Positions 7,309 through 11,102 of a DNA stretch of 11,102 nucleotides are shown piece after piece. The stretch covers positions 1-11,102 of the forward strand of contig JASGCG010000025.1 in NCBI GenBank assembly GCA_030054235.1. The letters are read 5' to 3'. The notes beneath the pieces are model-generated. The model worked only from the letters and a program-made list of their open reading frames with translations. It was not told the origin of the DNA and searched no databases. The position numbers and the translations under genes were made by a program. The DNA comes from Bacteroidia bacterium. Its GTDB lineage: Bacteria; Planctomycetota; Phycisphaerae; Phycisphaerales; SM1A02. Each line of letters opens with the position of its first letter. Position 1 is the first letter of the stretch.

Positions 7309-8228
7309 GCGATGCCGCGCACATCCCGGCCCCTCGGCGCGCTGGGCTCGGCACGTGGTTCGCGGCCATGCGGCCCAAGACGCTGCCCGCGGGCCTCGCG
7401 CCGGTCGTGGTCGGTGCAGCGCTCGGTCGTGAACAGAGCGGTGCACCATGGCAGGCGCGCGAGTGGGGGCTCTTCGCGGCATGCGCCGTCGGCGCGCTCG
7501 GCGTGCAGGTCGCCACGAACTTCGCCAACGAATGCCTCGATTTTCGCAAAGGTGCCGACACGCCGGATCGACTCGGTCCCACGCGTGCCGTCGCCGCGGG
7601 ACTCATCGCGCCCTCGCACATGTGGATGGCCACGGGCGTTGCGCTCGCCATCGCAGGGATCGCCGCGGCATGGCTCTCGAAGGAGGTGAGCATCGGCTAC
7701 GCCTTCCTTGGCCTCATCAGCGGCGTGCTTGCGCTCGCCTACACGGGCGGTCCGTTGCCCCTGGCCTATGTCGGTCTGGGTGATCTCTTCGTGCTCGCGT
7801 TCTTCGGCGTCGTGGCCGTGGTGGCCACGGGGCTGGCGCTTGGCGCGGATCTTGGTGCGCCACTCGTCATCGCGGGTGTCGGGTGCGGTCTGCTCTCGAC
7901 GGCGATCCTGGCGGTGAACAACCTTCGTGATCGCGAGGGCGATGCGCGCGCGCACAAGCTCACGCTCGCCGTGCGCCTGGGGGAGCGGTTCGCTCGCGTC
8001 GAGTTCGCTGCCTGCGCGGTGGGCGCGCTCGGCTGCTTCGCATGGCTCGCCGCAGGGCAGGAGCCGATGGCTTATCTGCCATGCGTGCCATCGGCGCTCC
8101 TCATGGTGCAGGTCGTGCGCGTGCTGCGCGGGCTTGACGGTCGACCGTTGAATGGCGTGCTAGCCTCCACGGGATCGGCCCTGCTGGCGACGGCAGTGCT
8201 GTTCGCCCTCGCCATGACCTGGTCCTGA
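7305..8228 (+). CDS. menA: DHNA polyprenyltransferase MenA, integral membrane
   Basis: MenA is a membrane prenyltransferase of the UbiA superfamily. It joins DHNA to a polyprenyl diphosphate, releasing CO2 and forming demethylmenaquinone. The 307-residue protein starts with WFAAMRPKTLPAGLAPV (18-34), typical of MenA. The first metal-diphosphate motif is NECLDFRKGADT (75-86), followed by RLGPTRAVAAGLI (89-101). The second is VNNLRDREGD (204-213) followed by KLTLAVRLG. Hydrophobic stretches near 55-72, 108-124, 132-146, 162-180, 186-204, 235-250, 258-273 and 288-304, plus the one near 28-40, suggest eight or nine membrane segments. Both charged motifs lie between segments, as expected. I chose GTG 7305 because it overlaps the menB stop as GTGA (7305-7308). 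A GTG at 7281 inside menB is less plausible. Its stop shares one base with the menC ATG. Confidence 0.95.
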   Translation: MSDAAHIPAPRRAGLGTWFAAMRPKTLPAGLAPVVVGAALGREQSGAPWQAREWGLFAACAVGALGVQVATNFANECLDFRKGADTPDRLGPTRAVAAGLIAPSHMWMATGVALAIAGIAAAWLSKEVSIGYAFLGLISGVLALAYTGGPLPLAYVGLGDLFVLAFFGVVAVVATGLALGADLGAPLVIAGVGCGLLSTAILAVNNLRDREGDARAHKLTLAVRLGERFARVEFAACAVGALGCFAWLAAGQEPMAYLPCVPSALLMVQVVRVLRGLDGRPLNGVLASTGSALLATAVLFALAMTWS

Positions 8229-9244
8229 TGCAGACGTTCAGCGTTGCTTGGTACGAACTCCCGCTGCGCACGCCGTTCCCGGCGGGCGGGGAGATGGTCC
8301 GCATGCGGCGCGGCGCGATCCTGCGCATCGAAGATGGTGATCGCACCGGCTACGGTGAGATGGCACCCTTGGCGGGGCTGCACCGCGAGTCGCTGCAGGA
8401 TGCGCTCGAGGGTGTGCAGGAGGCCACGCGCAGCGGCTCGATGCCCATGGCGCCGAGCGCTTCCTTCGCCCTCTCCTGCGCGCAGGCCACGCTCGTGCAT
8501 GAGCGCCGTTACGGCTTCGGGCGCAGCGAGCACAGCGGTGTCGGCGTGAACGCGGTCTTCTCGGGCGATGCCGCCGCAGCGCGTGCCGCGATCGAGCGCG
8601 GCGACTTCACCGGCTACCGCACCGTGAAGGTGAAGGTCGGCCTGGGCAAGGTCGCCGACGACGCCGCACTCATCGGTGCCATGCTCGATGGGCTCGATCC
8701 CTCGGTCCGGCTCCGGCTCGACGGCAATCGCCGGCTCACGCTGACCTCGGCCGTTCGCATGATGAAGCGCCTCGATGCAGAACGCATCGAGTACATGGAA
8801 GAACCGCTGCGCAACCCGCTGGAGCTCCCTGAACTCAGCCGACGCACGGGGATCACGATGGCGATCGACGAGTCGCTGCACGAACCGGAGCACCGCGAGG
8901 CGCTCGTCGGTGCGCCGGGCGTCGAGGTGCAGGTGCTCAAGCCCAGTTTGCTCGGCGCGCTCGAGGAAGTCGAGCACGCGGTCACGCGCGGTCGCATCCA
9001 CGGCATGGACACGGTCCTCTCGAGCTGCCTCGAGTCGTCGTACACGCTGGCGCTGCTCGCGCGGCTGGCCGCCGTCACCGCCACGGGCGGTCGTGACCAT
9101 GGTCTGGCCTCGGCCGGTCTCTTCGAATTCGATGTCGTGGAGCAGGCGCCCGTGCGGGAAGGCCGCATGGAGATCGCGCCGGCGCTCCCGATTCCAAGGC
9201 TCGAGTACGTACCGCTCAAGGAGGCAGTCGTTCCATGGATGTGA
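8228..9244 (+). CDS. menC: o-Succinylbenzoate synthase MenC, enolase superfamily
   Basis: MenC dehydrates SHCHC to o-succinylbenzoate using Mg in a muconate-lactonizing-type barrel. In 338 residues the catalytic set is visible. Lys134 and Lys136 are in VKVKVG. The metal ligands are Asp165 in RLDGN, Glu191/Glu192 in YMEEP and Asp214 in AIDES. Lys238 sits in QVLKPSLLGA, on the opposite face. The N-terminal capping domain covers about residues 1-100 and contains GYGEMAPL. Dipeptide epimerases and N-acylamino-acid racemases share this layout, but the operon position makes synthase activity by far the best reading. The ATG at 8228 overlaps the menA stop as TGATG. The 3' end carries the AAGGAGG ribosome site of menE and overlaps menE by 10 bases. 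Confidence 0.94.
   Translation: MQTFSVAWYELPLRTPFPAGGEMVRMRRGAILRIEDGDRTGYGEMAPLAGLHRESLQDALEGVQEATRSGSMPMAPSASFALSCAQATLVHERRYGFGRSEHSGVGVNAVFSGDAAAARAAIERGDFTGYRTVKVKVGLGKVADDAALIGAMLDGLDPSVRLRLDGNRRLTLTSAVRMMKRLDAERIEYMEEPLRNPLELPELSRRTGITMAIDESLHEPEHREALVGAPGVEVQVLKPSLLGALEEVEHAVTRGRIHGMDTVLSSCLESSYTLALLARLAAVTATGGRDHGLASAGLFEFDVVEQAPVREGRMEIAPALPIPRLEYVPLKEAVVPWM
9218..9224 (+). promoter_or_regulatory. Strong ribosome binding site of menE
   Basis: AAGGAGG lies inside the 3' end of menC, 10 bases before the ATG at 9235. It is the only full Shine-Dalgarno sequence I see in the seven-gene operon and fixes the menE start. Confidence 0.7.
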
Positions 9245-10629
9245 TCACCTTCCAGATGGGTCCCGGGGGCATCGTCGATCCGCATTGGCAGGGCGTTCGC
9301 GCCGCGTACGAGCATTCGCTCTGGGCCGAGGGGATCGGTGCCGGCGTGCGCGTGGGCGTGCGCGCATCGCTCGATGCCGAGGCGATCAGCGCGCTCTTCG
9401 CCGTCGTGCGCCGCGGGGCCTGCGCGGTCCTCCTGAATCCACGCGATCCCGAAGCGCGTCGCACCGCCGTGTGCGCGCAGGCGGGTGCGGCCAGCCTTCC
9501 CGCGCCGAGTGCACCGAGCTGCACCGTGCCCGCTGCTGATCCCGATCCATCGCGCCCAACCGTCATCGTGCCCACGAGCGGTTCGAGCGGTGAACCCAGG
9601 CTGATCGTGCATTCGGCTGCCACGCTGGTCGAGGCCGCCGTGCGCGCCTCGAAGGCGTGCTCGTTCGCAGCCGATGACTGCTGGGCGCTCACCATCCCGT
9701 GGCATCATGTCGGCGGCCTGGGCATCCTCATGCGCGCGGCGCTCGTCGGTGCGCGCGTGGCGATGGTGCGCGGCGAGGCATCGGTCCCGCTGCATGCGTT
9801 CCTGCTTGCGGTACCGTCGGTCACGCATGCCTCGATCGTGCCGACGCAACTCGCCGGGTTGCTGCATGCGGCCCGCCAGGACCCGAGCCTCCATGAGCGC
9901 ATCCGTGCGATGAAGGCGCTCGTCGTCGGGGGAGCATCGTGCCCGATCGACTGGCGCAACCAGGCGCGTGCCAACGGTTGGCCGCTGGTCATGACCTACG
10001 GCATGACCGAGACGGGCGCGATGGTCGCCGCCGGCCGACCGACGCCCGAGTCGGCCGATGGCTGGTCAGGCCGTTGGCTCGATGGCGTCGTGGCCAAGCG
10101 GCTCGGCGCGGACCTCTTCGTGCGCTCGCCGACCATGGCGCTTGGTGCGTGGCGCGACGGTGCGATCGAGCCGATCGTCGAGGTCGGTGGCTGGCTGCGC
10201 ACGAATGACCAGGGTCGCTTCGAGCAGGGCACGGTGATCGTCTCGGGACGCAGCGATCGCGTCTTCATCTCAGGCGGCGAGAACGTGGATCCTGTCGAGC
10301 TCGAGACGCAGCTCCTGCATCACGCCGCGCTGCTCGGTGCACGGGTGATCGGTGTACCGCACGATCGCTGGGGCATGCGGCCCGCTGCGTTCGTGCGCAC
10401 CGATGGCAGCGCGGTCGACTGGGATGCGCTCGTCACTTCGCTCGCCGAGCACCTGCCGCGCCATGCGTTGCCCGACTCGATCGTCGAGTGGCCCGCTGAC
10501 CTGCCGCACAAGGCGTCGTTGGCGCAGTGCCATGCTGCGCTCCCAGCGGCGCGCGTGCTCTGGAGCAAGCCTGCACCCGAGCGCTCAGCGGTCGGCGAGG
10601 CGGCGGATGGCATCGGGCACGGCAACTGA
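9235..10629 (+). CDS. menE: o-Succinylbenzoate-CoA ligase MenE, adenylate-forming
   Basis: MenE activates o-succinylbenzoate with ATP and then CoA, giving the MenB substrate. It belongs to the acyl/aryl-CoA ligase family, and the 464-residue length is normal for MenE. Visible core motifs are the phosphate loop TSGSSGEPR (114-122), HHVGG (157-161), TYGMTETGAM (254-263), GWLRTNDQG (319-327, Asp325) and the hinge GRSDRVFISGGENV (338-351). Two sites are unusual. The phosphate loop ends in Arg122 instead of the common Lys. The C-terminal A10 region reads LPHKASLAQ (423-431), so the usual Gly-Lys is missing and the nearest Lys (426) is displaced. Context makes the assignment strong despite this. 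The start is set by AAGGAGG at 9218-9224 and overlaps menC by 10 bases. The last 45 bases are antisense to the thioesterase gene. Confidence 0.93.
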   Translation: MDVITFQMGPGGIVDPHWQGVRAAYEHSLWAEGIGAGVRVGVRASLDAEAISALFAVVRRGACAVLLNPRDPEARRTAVCAQAGAASLPAPSAPSCTVPAADPDPSRPTVIVPTSGSSGEPRLIVHSAATLVEAAVRASKACSFAADDCWALTIPWHHVGGLGILMRAALVGARVAMVRGEASVPLHAFLLAVPSVTHASIVPTQLAGLLHAARQDPSLHERIRAMKALVVGGASCPIDWRNQARANGWPLVMTYGMTETGAMVAAGRPTPESADGWSGRWLDGVVAKRLGADLFVRSPTMALGAWRDGAIEPIVEVGGWLRTNDQGRFEQGTVIVSGRSDRVFISGGENVDPVELETQLLHHAALLGARVIGVPHDRWGMRPAAFVRTDGSAVDWDALVTSLAEHLPRHALPDSIVEWPADLPHKASLAQCHAALPAARVLWSKPAPERSAVGEAADGIGHGN

Positions 10630-10977
10630 CGTGCCGTCGCGCCCCACGCAGGCATGCACCAGCGTGATGCGCGCGGCGCAGCGGGAGCCCAGCATGAGTT
10701 CGTGGAGCATCGTCACCGATCGCTCGCCGCAGGCCGTCATCGACGAGTGCACCTCGACCGCGTCACCCACGCGCAGCGGTGCGTGAAGGTCGGCCTCGAC
10801 GCGCACGATGGGCATGGCCGGCAGCCGCCCCGCGAGCATGTCGGCGATCGGCACGGCGTGTTCAGCGAGCCAATGCTCGAAGCCGCGGTGCGCGATCTCG
10901 ATCGAGCGCGCCGTGAAGACCACGCCGGCAGCATCCGTGTCGGCGAGCGAGACGATGTGTCGGAACGCGTGCTGCAC
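10585..10977 (-). CDS. menI: Hot-dog acyl-CoA thioesterase, probable DHNA-CoA hydrolase
   Basis: This 130-residue protein has the 4-hydroxybenzoyl-CoA thioesterase-type hot-dog fold. It opens with LADTDAAGVVFTAR (11-24), the active-site segment of the family, with Asp15 the likely catalytic acid. RGFEHWL follows, then the core strands PIVRVEADLHAPLRVGD and VHSSM. DHNA-CoA hydrolases of cyanobacteria (Slr0204 type) belong to this branch, and every other classical menaquinone step up to prenylation is encoded next door. I therefore infer that it hydrolyses DHNA-CoA to DHNA before MenA. A YbgC-like or general thioesterase is the alternative. GTG 10977 is preceded 6 bases upstream by a weak AGGAT (10984-10988), and an in-frame stop (10987-10989) excludes a longer form. 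The gene converges on menE with a 45-bp overlap and starts 17 bases after the dockerin-type gene, on the same strand. Confidence 0.8.
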   Translation of the reverse strand: MQHAFRHIVSLADTDAAGVVFTARSIEIAHRGFEHWLAEHAVPIADMLAGRLPAMPIVRVEADLHAPLRVGDAVEVHSSMTACGERSVTMLHELMLGSRCAARITLVHACVGRDGTSVAVPDAIRRLADR

Positions 10978-10994
10978 GCACGCATCCTAGGGGT

Positions 10995-11102
10995 TCAGCA
11001 GGGGCCCCACGCGCTGAGCATCACGCCCAGGTCGGAGCCATCGACCGTGCCGCTGCCGTCAATGTCGGCTGCACCGGGCGAACCCCAGCCGCTCAGCAGC
11101 AG
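10995..11102 (-). CDS. C-terminal end of a secreted dockerin-type repeat protein, 5' end missing
   Basis: The last 108 bases read on the minus strand as 35 residues and a stop, running off the window edge. They hold the end of one repeat (LLLSGWG, 1-7) and a full second unit (ADIDGSGTVDGSDLGVMLSAWG, residues 12-33, with a GPC end). Residues 13-24 make a complete EF-hand/dockerin calcium loop: Asp13, Asp15, Ser17, Thr19, Asp21 and Asp24 at loop positions 1, 3, 5, 7, 9 and 12. Paired units of this kind closing a protein with Trp-Gly-x-Cys are, to my knowledge, frequent in extracellular proteins of Phycisphaerae and are thought to act in anchoring or sorting. The main domain lies outside the window, so the protein's function is unknown. 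The fragment is too short for a homology call, but the loop geometry is exact. Confidence 0.72.
   Translation of the reverse strand: MLLSGWGSPGAADIDGSGTVDGSDLGVMLSAWGPC

Noticed and set aside
7527..7562. Glu76 in place of Asp in the first MenA motif (NECLD) as a possible defect
   Set aside because: The essential Asn and following Asp are present, and Glu at this position occurs in other MenA proteins as far as I recall. The second motif is intact.
8614..9894. A 426-codon minus-strand frame opposite menC and menE
   Set aside because: Ser/Arg-rich, no family features, and fully covered by two recognised enzymes with intact catalytic motifs.
11001..11008. GGGGCCCC palindrome as a terminator
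   Set aside because: It lies inside the coding end of the dockerin-type gene, has no loop or T-run, and GC-rich palindromes are expected here.

Overview
The window reads as high-GC bacterial chromosome (roughly two-thirds G+C by eye). It is densely coding, with genes on both strands. No rRNA, tRNA, CRISPR array, insertion sequence or phage gene was seen. The best clue to the host is the minus-strand tail at the right edge. It encodes two tandem dockerin-like units and ends in Trp-Gly-Pro-Cys, a C-terminus I associate with secreted proteins of Planctomycetes, particularly class Phycisphaerae. That taxonomic placement is inference. A menaquinone operon and few clear Shine-Dalgarno sites are compatible with it but do not prove it.

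Layout. (1) 1-620, plus strand: a 5'-truncated RelE/HigB-type toxin and its overlapping HigA-type antitoxin. (2) 643-2339, minus strand: clpS (adaptor for the Clp protease) and rnd (ribonuclease D). Each has a plausible promoter of its own. (3) 2463-10629, plus strand: an unbroken seven-gene menaquinone operon in the order menF-menD-menH-menB-menA-menC-menE. Five of its six junctions overlap and the sixth is a 12-base gap. (4) 10585-10977, minus strand: a hot-dog thioesterase whose 3' end overlaps menE by 45 bp. It is best read as the DHNA-CoA hydrolase (menI). (5) 10995-11102, minus strand: the C-terminal fragment of the dockerin-type protein. No gene-free stretch exceeds about 140 bases.

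How the genes work together. MenF turns chorismate into isochorismate. MenD adds the succinyl semialdehyde unit from 2-oxoglutarate (SEPHCHC). MenH removes pyruvate (SHCHC). MenC dehydrates to o-succinylbenzoate, and MenE makes OSB-CoA. MenB closes the ring to DHNA-CoA, the thioesterase would release DHNA, and MenA prenylates it in the membrane. Only the final methylation (MenG/UbiE) and prenyl-diphosphate supply are absent from the window. This is the classical o-succinylbenzoate route, not the futalosine route.

Most of the window is recognisable core metabolism and I see no convincing new multi-gene system. The points most worth a second look are: the thioesterase completing the pathway in convergent overlap with menE, the degenerate adenylation motifs of MenE, a ClpS lacking the usual ligand-binding His, and the dockerin-type tail immediately upstream of the thioesterase.
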